Part shown: positions 39,762 through 48,337 of the stretch, piece after piece | Position numbering within the stretch: the stretch's first letter is position 1 | Layout of the letters: each line of letters opens with the position of its first letter | From: Comamonas sp009360615 | GTDB lineage: Bacteria > Pseudomonadota > Gammaproteobacteria > Burkholderiales > Burkholderiaceae_C | Length of the DNA stretch: 64,000 nt | NCBI RefSeq assembly: GCF_035784015.1 | Contig: NZ_JALKOW010000004.1 | Strand: one strand, 5' to 3' | Notes under the pieces: generated by a model | The model's input: the letters and a program-made list of their open reading frames with translations, nothing else | What the model was told of the DNA's origin: nothing | Databases searched by the model: none | Translations under genes and position numbers: made by a program

Positions 39762-42700
39762 GCACGCCCGCCCACCCGATGCTGGCCGGCAGCCAGCCCC
39801 TGCAGCCCCTGCATTTCCCGCTTTGGGGCTCGCGGCTGATCGAAGCCAGCGCGGGCACTGGCAAGACCTGGACCATTGCCGCGCTGTATCTGCGGCTGGT
39901 GCTGGGCCATGGCGCAGACAAGGGCTTTGCCCGGGCCTTGATGCCGCCCGATATCCTGGTCATGACCTTCACGCGCGCGGCCACGCGCGAGCTGTCGGAC
40001 CGCATCCGTGCCCGACTGATCGAGGCCGTGCAGTGCTTTCGCGGCGAGGCCGAACCGGCGGCCCACGACAGCTTCCTGCGAGATCTGCGCGATGCCTATG
40101 CCGAAGGCGCGGAGCGCGACGCAGCAGCCTGGCGGCTGGACATGGCGGCGCAGTGCATGGACGATGCCGCCATTCACACCATCGACGCCTGGTGCCAGCG
40201 CATGCTGCGCGAGCATGCCTTCGACAGCGGCAATCTGTTTGATGAAACGCTGGAGGCCGATGAAGGCCGGCGCCAGACCGAGGCGGCCCAGGATTACTGG
40301 CGCCAGCAGTGCTACCCGCTGTCGGGCGACGAGCTGGAGGTGGCGCTGCAGGTCTGGCCCGATGTGCATGCGCTGGTCAAAGACATGCAATCGCTGCTGC
40401 GCGAAAACGTGCCCGCTGTGGCAGGTGTCGGGTCGTTGGGCGAATGCATTACGCAGACACGTGCAGAGCGTGCGCAGCGACTGCAAGTGCTTGCCGATGG
40501 CTGGGAAGCCAAGGCCGAGCGCATGTTGCGCTGGATTGAGGGTGAACTAGACGGCCGCGCCGCGCTGTGGGACAAGCGAAAGCTGCAGGCTCGCTACTAC
40601 ACAGGCTGGTTTGCGGCGCTGACCGTTTGGGCGCAAGACCCACTGAACCAGCCTCTGGAACTCAGCGACTCCGCCCGCAAGCGTCTGTGCCCCGAAGGCA
40701 TGGCCGAGGCCTTCAAGGGCTCGACCATGGACTTGCTGCTGCCTGTCGAGTTTGCCGAGCTGGAGCAACTGCTGCAGGCCCTGGCGCAACTGCCGTCCCT
40801 GCATGTGGCGCTGCGCCTGCATGCGGCCGTCCATGTGCGGCAGCGCCTGCTGTGGCTCAAGCGCCAGGCCGGCACCTTCGGTTTTGCCGATATGCTGCAG
40901 CGCCTGGATGCTGCCCTGGCCGGCGACAACGGCCCTGCACTGCAGGCAGGCATTCTGGCCCAGTATCCGGTGGCGCTGATCGACGAGTTTCAGGACACCT
41001 CGCCACTGCAATACCGGCTGTTCGACCAGATCTATCGCACGGCCGACAACCGCGCGGACAGCGCGCTGCTGCTCATCGGCGACCCCAAGCAGTCCATCTA
41101 CGGCTTTCGTGGCGCGGACATCTACAGCTATCTGCAGGCCAGACAGGCGACCGAGGGCCGCCACTATGTGCTGGACACCAATTTCCGATCCACCCAGGCG
41201 CTGGTCGATGCAGTCAACCAATGGTTTGTGCAGGCCGAAGTGCGCGAAGGCGAGGGCGCCTTCATGTTCCGTGCCGGGCAGAGCAATCCGCTGCCGTTCG
41301 AGAGCGTCCGGGCGAATGGCCGCAAGGAGCTGCTGATGCAGGGCCGCCAGCGCATGGCCGCGCTGACCATTGCCTGGGATGGCAGCAGCGATGCGCCGCT
41401 GAGCAATGACGACATCCGCCGCCGTGGGGCGGAGTTCTGTGCCAGCCAGATCGTGCAATGGCTGACGGACGGCGGCACGGGCTTTGTCCAGGGCGATCAG
41501 CCGCTGCAGCGCCTGCGCCCGGCCGACATCGCGGTGCTGGTGCGCACCGGCAAGGAGGCCACGGCCGTGCGCCGCGCGCTGGCGCGGCGCGATGTGGCCT
41601 CGGTCTATCTCTCCGATCAGGACTCGGTCTTCGCCAGCGGCGAGGCACAGGATCTGCTGCTGTGGCTGCGTGCCGTGGCCGCCCCCCTGGACGGACTGGC
41701 CGTGCGCGCCGGCCTGGCCACGCCCATGATGGGGCTGTCGTTTGACGAGCTGGCCTGGCTGGCCAGCGATGACGAGGCCTTCGACGCGCGCAGCGAACTG
41801 CTCAAGGAGCTGCACAGCCTCTGGCTGCGCCTGGGCGTGCTGGCCATGCTGCGCCAGACCCTGTACCGCTTTGAATTGCCGGCACGCTGGCTGCAGGACG
41901 CCGGCGGCGAGCGCCGCCTGACCAACTACCTGCATCTGGCCGAGCTGCTGCAAGCAGCGAGTGCCGAGTTGGAGGGCGAGCAGGCGCTGATCCGCTGGCT
42001 GGCCACCCAGATCGAGAACCCGGGTGCGGCCGGCGATGCGCAGATCGTGCGGCTGGAATCGGATGCCGATCTGGTCAAGGTCGTCACCGTGCACAAGAGC
42101 AAGGGGCTGGAGTATCCGCTGGTCTGCCTGCCGTTCGGCGGCAGCTTCCGGCCCGTGGATGGCAAGGCTGCCTATCTGTCGTTGCCGGTGCAGACCGATG
42201 GTGCCCCCGCGCGCGAGCTGGTGCTGGACTACGACGATGCGCAGCTGGCGCATGCCGACAAGGAGCGCCTGCGCGAGGATCTGCGCCTGCTCTATGTGGC
42301 GCTGACCCGCCCGCGCCATGCGCTGTGGATGGGGCTGGCCCCCATGAAGCGTGGTCATGGCAAAAACTGTGCGAACGAACAGGGGGCTGCGGGCTATCTG
42401 CTGGCCGGAGCTGTCTCGCAGTCCGCTGCCGGCTGGCGCGCCAGCATCCAGGCGCTGGGCGAGCGCTGCACGCACATCGCCGTCGTGGATTTGCCGGCCG
42501 AGCTGCCCCTGCCCTCGCGCTATGTTCCCTCCCAGGCCTTGCCCGCACTGGCCGCCGCGCCCGTGTATGCGGCGCAGTTCGACCGCCGCTGGGGCATCGG
42601 CAGCTTTTCATCGCTGACGCGCGCCATGGCCGCACCCAGCCTGCCGGTCCTGCCGGTGGCCCCGCAAAGTCCCGCCGAGGACGAGCGTGCGCTGCAGGCC

Positions 42701-43561
42701 AGGGAGGCCCTGCCGGACCTGGATGTCATCGATGACGTGATGATCGCCCTGCCCGCCTTGAGCGGGGCCGCCGCCGGAGCGCGCAGCGACGCTGCGGTCT
42801 GGCATCGCTTCATGCGCGGCCCGGTGGTGGGGAATTTCCTGCACGACCAGCTGGAATGGCTGGCCACAGAGGGCTTTGCGCTGCAGTCCCGGGATGATCC
42901 CGACAACAGCGAACCCCTGGCGGCCCGCCTGCTGCGCCGCTGCGAGCGCGCGGGCCGCAAGGAGCAGGCGGCCGATGTGCTGCAGTGGCTGCGCGCCGTG
43001 GTGCACCAGCCCCTGGCACCGCTCGGTGTCTCGCTGTCACAGCTGGGAGACGGCGATGCGCTGCTGCCCGAGATGGAGTTCTGGCTGCCGGCGCAGCGTT
43101 TGTCGGCTCCGCACATCGACGCACTGTGCCGCCGGCACATCTTGCCAGGCCAGCCGCGCCCGGTGCTTCCCGAGCGCGAGCTGCACGGCATGCTGATGGG
43201 CTTTGCCGACCTGGTGTTTCACCATGACGGCCGTTACTGGGTGCTGGACTACAAGACGAACCACCTGGGCCTGGACGGCGCGGCCTACGCACCCCAGTCG
43301 CTGGAGCAGGCCATGCTCCAGCACCGCTATGACGTGCAGGCAGCGCTGTATCTGCTGGCTTTGCACCGTTTGCTGCAAAGCCGGCTGGGCGCGGCCTACA
43401 ACCCCCGGGAACAACTGGGTGGCGCGCTCTATTTCTTCCTGCGCGGCCTCGATGGCGAGGCTGCCGGCATGCATGTGCTGAAGCCGCCGCTGGCGCTGCT
43501 GCAAGCGCTGCAGGCGCTGCTCGGCGGCAGCGAGAACGTCTCGAAGGAGGTGCAGCCATGA
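39758..43561 (+). CDS. recB: Exodeoxyribonuclease V, RecB subunit
   Basis: RecB, 1267 residues: a UvrD-type 3'-5' helicase plus the only nuclease of the complex. Walker A is EASAGTGKTWT (29-39). Later helicase motifs are VALIDEFQDTSPLQYRLFDQIY, LLLIGDPKQSIYGFRGADIYSYL, VVTVHKSKGLEYPLVCLPF and LLYVALTRPRHALW. The C-terminal nuclease has GFADLVFHHDGRYWVLDYKTNHLG with the D...DYK catalytic residues. It is overlapped at both ends by recC and recD through ATGA junctions. Confidence 0.97.
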   Translation: MSTPAHPMLAGSQPLQPLHFPLWGSRLIEASAGTGKTWTIAALYLRLVLGHGADKGFARALMPPDILVMTFTRAATRELSDRIRARLIEAVQCFRGEAEPAAHDSFLRDLRDAYAEGAERDAAAWRLDMAAQCMDDAAIHTIDAWCQRMLREHAFDSGNLFDETLEADEGRRQTEAAQDYWRQQCYPLSGDELEVALQVWPDVHALVKDMQSLLRENVPAVAGVGSLGECITQTRAERAQRLQVLADGWEAKAERMLRWIEGELDGRAALWDKRKLQARYYTGWFAALTVWAQDPLNQPLELSDSARKRLCPEGMAEAFKGSTMDLLLPVEFAELEQLLQALAQLPSLHVALRLHAAVHVRQRLLWLKRQAGTFGFADMLQRLDAALAGDNGPALQAGILAQYPVALIDEFQDTSPLQYRLFDQIYRTADNRADSALLLIGDPKQSIYGFRGADIYSYLQARQATEGRHYVLDTNFRSTQALVDAVNQWFVQAEVREGEGAFMFRAGQSNPLPFESVRANGRKELLMQGRQRMAALTIAWDGSSDAPLSNDDIRRRGAEFCASQIVQWLTDGGTGFVQGDQPLQRLRPADIAVLVRTGKEATAVRRALARRDVASVYLSDQDSVFASGEAQDLLLWLRAVAAPLDGLAVRAGLATPMMGLSFDELAWLASDDEAFDARSELLKELHSLWLRLGVLAMLRQTLYRFELPARWLQDAGGERRLTNYLHLAELLQAASAELEGEQALIRWLATQIENPGAAGDAQIVRLESDADLVKVVTVHKSKGLEYPLVCLPFGGSFRPVDGKAAYLSLPVQTDGAPARELVLDYDDAQLAHADKERLREDLRLLYVALTRPRHALWMGLAPMKRGHGKNCANEQGAAGYLLAGAVSQSAAGWRASIQALGERCTHIAVVDLPAELPLPSRYVPSQALPALAAAPVYAAQFDRRWGIGSFSSLTRAMAAPSLPVLPVAPQSPAEDERALQAREALPDLDVIDDVMIALPALSGAAAGARSDAAVWHRFMRGPVVGNFLHDQLEWLATEGFALQSRDDPDNSEPLAARLLRRCERAGRKEQAADVLQWLRAVVHQPLAPLGVSLSQLGDGDALLPEMEFWLPAQRLSAPHIDALCRRHILPGQPRPVLPERELHGMLMGFADLVFHHDGRYWVLDYKTNHLGLDGAAYAPQSLEQAMLQHRYDVQAALYLLALHRLLQSRLGAAYNPREQLGGALYFFLRGLDGEAAGMHVLKPPLALLQALQALLGGSENVSKEVQP

Positions 43562-45672
43562 AGGGCCGCCGCAAAGCCGATCTGCAGACGCTGGACCTGT
43601 TTGCAGACCCTGGGAATGGCGACACGATGGCGCCGAGCGTCACGGACTGGCTTGCCGCGCTGGAGCGTCTGGCCGATGCGGGCCTGCTGCGCCGCCTGGA
43701 CAGCGCCCTGGCAGCCTTTGTGGCTGAACAGGACGCCGATGCCGGGCCTGCACTGCTGGTGGCCACGGCCGTGCTGGCGCAGATGGAGGGGCGCGGTCAC
43801 AGCTGTCTGCCCTTGCGGGCGCTGGCAGGCGATCCCAACCAGATTCTCGCCTGGCCCAAGGAGGCCGAGCGGCTGCAGCGGTCGCTTTGGGAGCAATTGC
43901 CCGGCCGGCTGGCCGACTGGCTCCGGGCGCTGCGCCGCAGCCCCGTGGTGCGCGTCGTGCAGCCGGGCGCGGCAGCCGCAGACCGGGGCCAGCCGCTGGT
44001 GCTGCTGGATGGCGCTGCGCCCTTGCTGTATCTGCGCCGCTACTGGGACTACGAGCGCAGCGTGGCCGCGCACATCGCCCAGCGCACGGCGACCGATGCG
44101 GCGGTGCTCGACGAGCCCAGGGTGCGCGAATGGCTGGGACGGCTTTTCAATGCGCCCGCTGCTGCCGCGAATGCGGTGGACTGGCAAAAGCTGGCTTGCG
44201 CACTGGCGCTGCGCGGGCGGCTGTCCGTCATCACCGGCGGGCCAGGTACCGGCAAGACCTACACGGCGGCCCGGCTGCTGGCGCTGCTGTTTGTCACGGC
44301 ACCGGATGCCGCCCAGCTGCGCGTCGCGCTGGCTGCGCCGACCGGCAAGGCGGCGGCACGGCTCAAGCAGTCCATCGACAGCTCGTTGCTGGAGCTGAAG
44401 GAGGCCGTGGGCGGCGAGCTGGACCTGGAGGCGCTGGTCAAGCGCATGGGCGCGGCACGCACCCTGCATTCGTTGCTGGGCGCCAGGCCCGATACGCGGC
44501 GCTTTGCCCACCACGCAGGCAACCCGCTGGATGTGGATGTGCTCATTGTCGATGAGGCCTCCATGATCCACCTCGAAATGATGGCCGCGCTGCTGCAGGC
44601 CCTGCCGCCCACGGCGCGCCTGATTCTGTTGGGCGACAAGGATCAGCTCGCCTCGGTGGAGGCCGGTGCCGTGCTGGGCGATCTGTGCCGCGATGCGCAG
44701 CGGGGCCATTACGCACCGGACACTGCAGCCTATGCCGAGCGCGTGACGGGCCAGCCGATGCCCGCGCAGTATCTGGCACCGGCCAGGGCCTTGCCGCTGG
44801 CCCAGCACACCGTCATGCTGCGCGAGAGCCGCCGCTTTGGCGGCCCCATCGGTCAGCTGGCACAGGCGGTGAATGCTGGCGATGCACCTGCTGCCATGGC
44901 GCTGCTGCGCAGCCAGACCCAGGCCGGCCCGCATGCCGAACTCTGGGCGCGGGAAGGCGGCGACGTCGATGCCGTGGTACGCAGCGCCGTACAAGGCCGC
45001 GGCGGCATGGCCGGCTATGTCGCCTATGCCGAGGTGCTTCAAAGACATGCATGGGGCAAGGGGGGCGGCTTTGCCACCGAGGACGAGCACGAGCACTGGG
45101 TGAGGGCGGTGCTGGCCGCCTTCGACCGCTATCGCCTGCTGTGCGCCGTGCGCGATGGCAACTGGGGCGTGGCGGGCCTGAACCGCGCGGTGGAGCAGGC
45201 CTTGCAGGCCATGGGCGCCATACGCAAGGAGGGCGAGTGGTATGGGGGCCGTCCGGTGATGGTCACCCGCAACGATGCCCAGCTGGGCGTGTTCAATGGC
45301 GACATCGGGATGGCGCTGCCCGGCTTCGCCGACCCGGCGCGCCTGCGCGTGTATTTCCTGCAGGGCGAGCATCTGCACCATGTCAGCACCGCGCGCCTGG
45401 CCCACGTGGAGACCGCATTTGCCATGACGGTTCACAAGAGCCAGGGCTCGGAGTTCGAGCACACGGCGCTGGTGCTGGCCGCACAGGGCGGCAGCGTGCT
45501 CAGCCGCGAGCTGGTCTACACCGGCATCACGCGGGCGCGCAAGGCGTTTTCGCTGTGGGCCGAAGTGCCCGGCTTGCTGGTGTCGGCGATGGGCAGCCCC
45601 ACCCAGCGCAGCAGCGGTCTGCTGGGATTCCTGGAAGGGGCTCCGTCGTTGAGGGGAGGGACGCTGTTTTGA
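43558..45672 (+). CDS. recD: Exodeoxyribonuclease V, RecD subunit
   Basis: RecD, 704 residues, the 5'-3' SF1B helicase of RecBCD. Walker A VITGGPGTGKTYTAARLL is at about residue 226-243; Walker B is VLIVDEASMIHLEMM; LILLGDKDQLASVEAGAVLGDLC and the C-terminal TVHKSQGSEFEHTALVL and YTGITRARKAF motifs follow. It is about 95 residues longer than the E. coli protein, mostly through insertions between motifs. It is the last gene of recCBD. An imperfect hairpin repeat overlaps its stop codon and may form the 3' end of the message. Confidence 0.96.
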   Translation: MKGRRKADLQTLDLFADPGNGDTMAPSVTDWLAALERLADAGLLRRLDSALAAFVAEQDADAGPALLVATAVLAQMEGRGHSCLPLRALAGDPNQILAWPKEAERLQRSLWEQLPGRLADWLRALRRSPVVRVVQPGAAAADRGQPLVLLDGAAPLLYLRRYWDYERSVAAHIAQRTATDAAVLDEPRVREWLGRLFNAPAAAANAVDWQKLACALALRGRLSVITGGPGTGKTYTAARLLALLFVTAPDAAQLRVALAAPTGKAAARLKQSIDSSLLELKEAVGGELDLEALVKRMGAARTLHSLLGARPDTRRFAHHAGNPLDVDVLIVDEASMIHLEMMAALLQALPPTARLILLGDKDQLASVEAGAVLGDLCRDAQRGHYAPDTAAYAERVTGQPMPAQYLAPARALPLAQHTVMLRESRRFGGPIGQLAQAVNAGDAPAAMALLRSQTQAGPHAELWAREGGDVDAVVRSAVQGRGGMAGYVAYAEVLQRHAWGKGGGFATEDEHEHWVRAVLAAFDRYRLLCAVRDGNWGVAGLNRAVEQALQAMGAIRKEGEWYGGRPVMVTRNDAQLGVFNGDIGMALPGFADPARLRVYFLQGEHLHHVSTARLAHVETAFAMTVHKSQGSEFEHTALVLAAQGGSVLSRELVYTGITRARKAFSLWAEVPGLLVSAMGSPTQRSSGLLGFLEGAPSLRGGTLF

Positions 45673-45721
45673 TAGCTGATATCGCAATCCAGGCAGGCCC
45701 TGGAGACTGATTTCGCTCAAG
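45671..45721. repeat. 3'-end hairpin repeat, copy 1 (after recD)
   Basis: Begins GATAGCTG at the recD stop, has an imperfect GCAATCCAGG/CCTGGA core and ends ACTGATTTCGCTCAAG. The same frame (ATAGC, then a GC-rich stem, then GATTT..CTCAA-like end) recurs after the genes ending at 47554 and 50548. It has no T run, so termination would depend on Rho or on processing. Confidence 0.55.
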
Positions 45722-45845
45722 CTACTCAGGTCTCCCACTGGGCCGGGCTCGCAGTGATGCGCCTGTGATGCTGGCACAGTCCAGCCGCGAGACGGCCAGC
45801 AAGGGCCGCGTCCCTGCGGGGCAGGGCGGGACGCTGCCCGGGGGA

Positions 45846-46259
45846 TCAGTGTTGGTACACGGCTTCCCAGCTGGCGAACCCCTTGACCTCGATCGGGTTG
45901 CCGCAGGGGTCGGTGAAGAACATCGTCCACTGCTCGCCGGGCTCACCCTCGAAGCGCACCTGTGGCTCCAGGATGAAGGCCGTGCCGGCGGCCTTGAGGC
46001 GTTCGGCCAGGGCCAGCCAGTCGGGCTTGAGCAGGATCACGCCCAGGTGGGGCATGGGCACCATATGGTTGCCGACCTTGCCGGTGTTGCTCACGGCAAA
46101 GGGCGTACCCAGGTGCAGGGAGATCTGGTGGCCGAAGAAGTCGAAATCGACCCAGGTGTCGGTGCTGCGACCCTCGCGGCAGCCCAGCACGCCGCCGTAG
46201 AAACGGCGGGCCTGGTCGAGATCGGTCACGTGATAGGCGAGATGAAAAGCGCTTTGCAT
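45846..46259 (-). CDS. VOC (glyoxalase/dioxygenase-fold) family protein
   Basis: A 137-residue single-module vicinal-oxygen-chelate protein. It starts MQSAFHLAYHVTDLDQARRFYGGVLGCREGRS, followed by WVDFDFFGHQISLHLG, GVILLKPDWLALAERLKAAG and the terminal FFTDPCGNPIEVKGF, which carries the last metal-ligand Glu. Candidate metal ligands are the His in AYHVTD, the His in GHQISLH and the Glu in PIEVKGF. The reaction is unknown (isomerase, dioxygenase or resistance enzyme). It lies 44 bases after the glutathione transferase gene on the same strand; a shared glutathione link is possible but not proved. Confidence 0.9.
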   Translation of the reverse strand: MQSAFHLAYHVTDLDQARRFYGGVLGCREGRSTDTWVDFDFFGHQISLHLGTPFAVSNTGKVGNHMVPMPHLGVILLKPDWLALAERLKAAGTAFILEPQVRFEGEPGEQWTMFFTDPCGNPIEVKGFASWEAVYQH

Positions 46260-46303
46260 GATGTCACCAAGCGTAGCATCACCGGGGGGCGGCCCTGGGC
46301 GGA

Positions 46304-46963
46304 TCAGCGCGCAGCCTTGGCCTGCATGCGCGCCATCAGCTCCTCGGTGTTGCGCTTGCGATCGGCGTTGACCTTCTGCACCGTGGGACGCTCGCCCATG
46401 CGCGCCAGATAGTCGCGCACCGGCAGTTCGGCCAGCAGATCGCTGCCGCCCAGAATCTTGCTGGCGCTGCTGACCAGGGGCAGGTGCACGATGGCGCTGC
46501 AGTCGGCCAGCGTGAAGCTGTCGCCCGCGATGAACGGGGTATCGAAGCGGGCCAGCTTGGCAAAGGCAGCAATGTTCTTTTTCAGCTGCTCCAGGGTCTT
46601 GTCGCGCGTGGAGTCGCTGATCTTGCCGCCGAAGAAGGCCTGGGGATAGAGGTTGCGCGCCACCAGCTCCAGGTGCAGGTTCAGATAGACGCAGAGTTCG
46701 CGCACCTTGGCCGCCGCAAAAGGGTCTGTCGGCAGCAGCGGCACCTTGCTGGACAGCGCTTCCACATATTCGATGATGGCGTCGGACTCGCTGATGGCGC
46801 CATGCTGGGTGCGCAGATATGGGACCTTGCCCAGCGGTGATTCCTCGGGATTGGTGCTGCCCAGCCAGGCCAGTTCCTCGGCGAAGGGAATCTGCTTTTC
46901 CATCAAGGCCAGCTTGACCTTGTTGTAGTAATTGCTGGCTGAAAATCCGCACAAAGTCAGCAT
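46304..46963 (-). CDS. Glutathione S-transferase family protein
   Basis: A 219-residue GST. The N-terminal thioredoxin-like domain has MLTLCGFSASNYYNKVKLALMEKQIPF and the cis-Pro/GSH-binding GKVPYLRTQHGAISESDAIIEYVE. The helical C-terminal domain has FIAGDSFTLADCSAIVHLPL (the N-capping box). The ATG at 46963 has a GGAG site 5 bases upstream. It is expressed divergently from the DUF2946 gene and probably with the downstream VOC gene. Substrate unknown. Confidence 0.93.
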   Translation of the reverse strand: MLTLCGFSASNYYNKVKLALMEKQIPFAEELAWLGSTNPEESPLGKVPYLRTQHGAISESDAIIEYVEALSSKVPLLPTDPFAAAKVRELCVYLNLHLELVARNLYPQAFFGGKISDSTRDKTLEQLKKNIAAFAKLARFDTPFIAGDSFTLADCSAIVHLPLVSSASKILGGSDLLAELPVRDYLARMGERPTVQKVNADRKRNTEELMARMQAKAAR

Positions 46964-46998
46964 GCTTGTCTCCTGAACGGTTGCTGTGAATGGGTCAC

Positions 46999-47054
46999 GA
47001 CTTCCGCAGAACCGGTGCAGGCAGTCCGATGCTGCATCCCTGTTTGCGGAAGTC
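46999..47054. repeat. Long-spaced inverted repeat, element 1
   Basis: Arms GACTTCCGCA (46999-47008) and TGCGGAAGTC (47045-47054) are perfect complements around 36 bases. It lies between the divergent GST and DUF2946 genes, 99 bases before the DUF2946 ATG. The left edge ACGACTT.CGCA and the right block GCATCC.TGTTTGCG.AAGTCC recur in element 2. Its role is unknown. Confidence 0.7.
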
Positions 47055-47152
47055 CCATCGGGATAGGTCTCCGTGGCCACGCTATCGTAGAGGCAAGTGG
47101 TGCAAGCCCTGCGTCGCCAACCGGATAGCGGTCCCGCTCCTACAATCGCCCC

Positions 47153-47554
47153 ATGCATTGGCGCGCACACCCTCCTCGGCAGCAACCGGCAGCCCTTATG
47201 GCGCGCTGGGCGCTGGGTGCGTGGTTTTGCGTTTTGCTGGTCAGCATGCTCACGCCCTGGGCGCGCGCCACGCCGCCTGCCGGCTGGGAGGCGGTGTGCA
47301 CGGCCAGCGGCAGCACCCACTGGGTGCCCAGCCCCGCCAGCGACGATGCTGCCACCCCGCATGGACTGGATTGCGCACTGTGCCTGCCGCTGCTGGCGCC
47401 GCCGCCCGCGCAGCAGCCAGGCTCGGGCAGTCATCGCGCCGTTCTCGATGCCCGGCCCTGGGCCGAGGTCGCACACAGAGCTTTTGTCTCTACCCTGCCG
47501 CCCGTACGTGCGCCGCCTTTTGACACCTTGAAAAACATAGCTGAAGGCGCTTGA
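47153..47554 (+). CDS. DUF2946 protein, probable copper-responsive upstream ORF
   Basis: 133 residues. An N-terminal hydrophobic segment (about 18-40) acts as a signal or anchor. Then comes GLDCALCLPLL with a CxxC pair (C74, C77), a proline-rich region and a C-terminal RAPP motif (119-122). This is the DUF2946 pattern. From memory, a Bordetella pertussis DUF2946 ORF (CruR) acts as a copper-sensing upstream ORF: copper on the nascent CxxC changes translation and so transcription of the genes behind it. Here the next gene is a PCuAC copper chaperone, which fits. A hairpin covers the stop codon. Family assignment is firm; the regulatory role is inferred. Confidence 0.85.
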   Translation: MHWRAHPPRQQPAALMARWALGAWFCVLLVSMLTPWARATPPAGWEAVCTASGSTHWVPSPASDDAATPHGLDCALCLPLLAPPPAQQPGSGSHRAVLDARPWAEVAHRAFVSTLPPVRAPPFDTLKNIAEGA

Positions 47555-47580
47555 TGGTCAAGCGCTTCAGTGCGATTTGA
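47537..47580. repeat. 3'-end hairpin repeat, copy 2 (over DUF2946 stop)
   Basis: ATAGCTGAAGGCGCTTGA and TCAAGCGCTTCAG form a 13-bp stem with one bulged G and a 3-base loop, then GCGATTTGAG. It covers the DUF2946 stop codon (47552-47554). It resembles the elements after recD and after the FIST gene. Confidence 0.65.
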
Positions 47581-47589
47581 GATTGACAC

Positions 47590-47666
47590 GACTTGCGCAA
47601 GTCAGGCCCAGGCAAGGGCCTGGTTTCAAGCAGAGCATGCTTGATGCATCCTTGTTTGCGTAAGTC
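47590..47666 (+). promoter_or_regulatory. Inverted repeat element 2: predicted branched RNA upstream of PCuAC
   Basis: Outer arms GACTTGCGCA (47590-47599) and TGCGTAAGTC (47657-47666) pair with one G-U. Inside are two further hairpins: CAGGCCC/GGGCCTG (47603-47622) and CAAGCA/TGCTTG (47627-47643). As RNA this would be a three-way junction. It ends 28 bases before the PCuAC start codon and shares sequence with element 1. Pairing is seen by eye only. Confidence 0.6.
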
Positions 47667-47694
47667 CAGACTGAATTTGAATGGAGATGGTTTC

Positions 47695-48210
47695 ATGAAT
47701 ACGCGTCGTTTTACCGTGATGGCCCTGGGTTCGCTGGTTGCCTCGCTGCTGGTTTCGGGGGCGGCCTGGGCCCATGCCGATGCCGCCCATGTCAAGGTCG
47801 AGAACGCCTGGGCTCGCGCCAGCGTGGCGGGTCAGCAGGCCTCGGGGGCCTTTATGCGCCTGACGGCCCAGGAGCCGCTCAAGCTCGTGGGCGTGGAAAC
47901 CACGGCCGCTGCCGTGGCCGAGGTGCACGAGATGAAGATGGAGGGCGATGTGATGCGCATGCGCGCCATCGAGGCCCTGGATCTGCCCCAGGGCGTGGCG
48001 GTGGAACTCAAGCCCGGCGGCTATCACCTGATGCTGCAGCAGCTCAAGGCTCCGCTGGTCAAGGACAGCCAGGTGCCTGTGACCCTGGTGTTCAAGGATG
48101 CCAAGGGCGCCCTCTCGCGCCTGAGCCTGCAGCTGCCGGTGCGCGCGACGGCCCCAGCGGCTGCTGGAGCGGGGAATCAGCACATGGGCCATGGCGGGCA
48201 TCAGCATTGA
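47695..48210 (+). CDS. PCuAC-type periplasmic copper chaperone
   Basis: A 171-residue periplasmic Cu(I) chaperone. A signal peptide ends at AWAHA. The full family motif H-x10-M-x21-H-x-M is present: H78, M89, H111 and M113. A His/Met-rich tail (QHMGHGGHQH) adds a likely second copper site. PCuAC proteins pass copper to the CuA centre of cytochrome oxidase or help copper handling. The ATG at 47695 has GGAGATGG upstream. It follows the DUF2946 gene by 140 bases with a structured spacer, so copper-dependent control is likely. Confidence 0.95.
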   Translation: MNTRRFTVMALGSLVASLLVSGAAWAHADAAHVKVENAWARASVAGQQASGAFMRLTAQEPLKLVGVETTAAAVAEVHEMKMEGDVMRMRAIEALDLPQGVAVELKPGGYHLMLQQLKAPLVKDSQVPVTLVFKDAKGALSRLSLQLPVRATAPAAAGAGNQHMGHGGHQH

Positions 48211-48337
48211 GGCCATGAGCCAGGCCTGCAGCCTGCTCCCTTGTTTGCAGCAAGCATCGCAAGTGCAGTAAGCTAGTTCCGCGTCCGGCCCTGTCCGGAT
48301 GCGGATTCTGGTATCCATCCCTGCAGCGGAGAGCACT

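Noticed and set aside
36180..45672. Possible phage or plasmid recombination module
   Set aside because: The three genes are complete chromosomal recC, recB and recD with normal motifs and normal composition.
43558..45672. Extra length of RecD as a sign of a fused domain
   Set aside because: The additional residues are spread between helicase motifs, and no separate domain can be seen.
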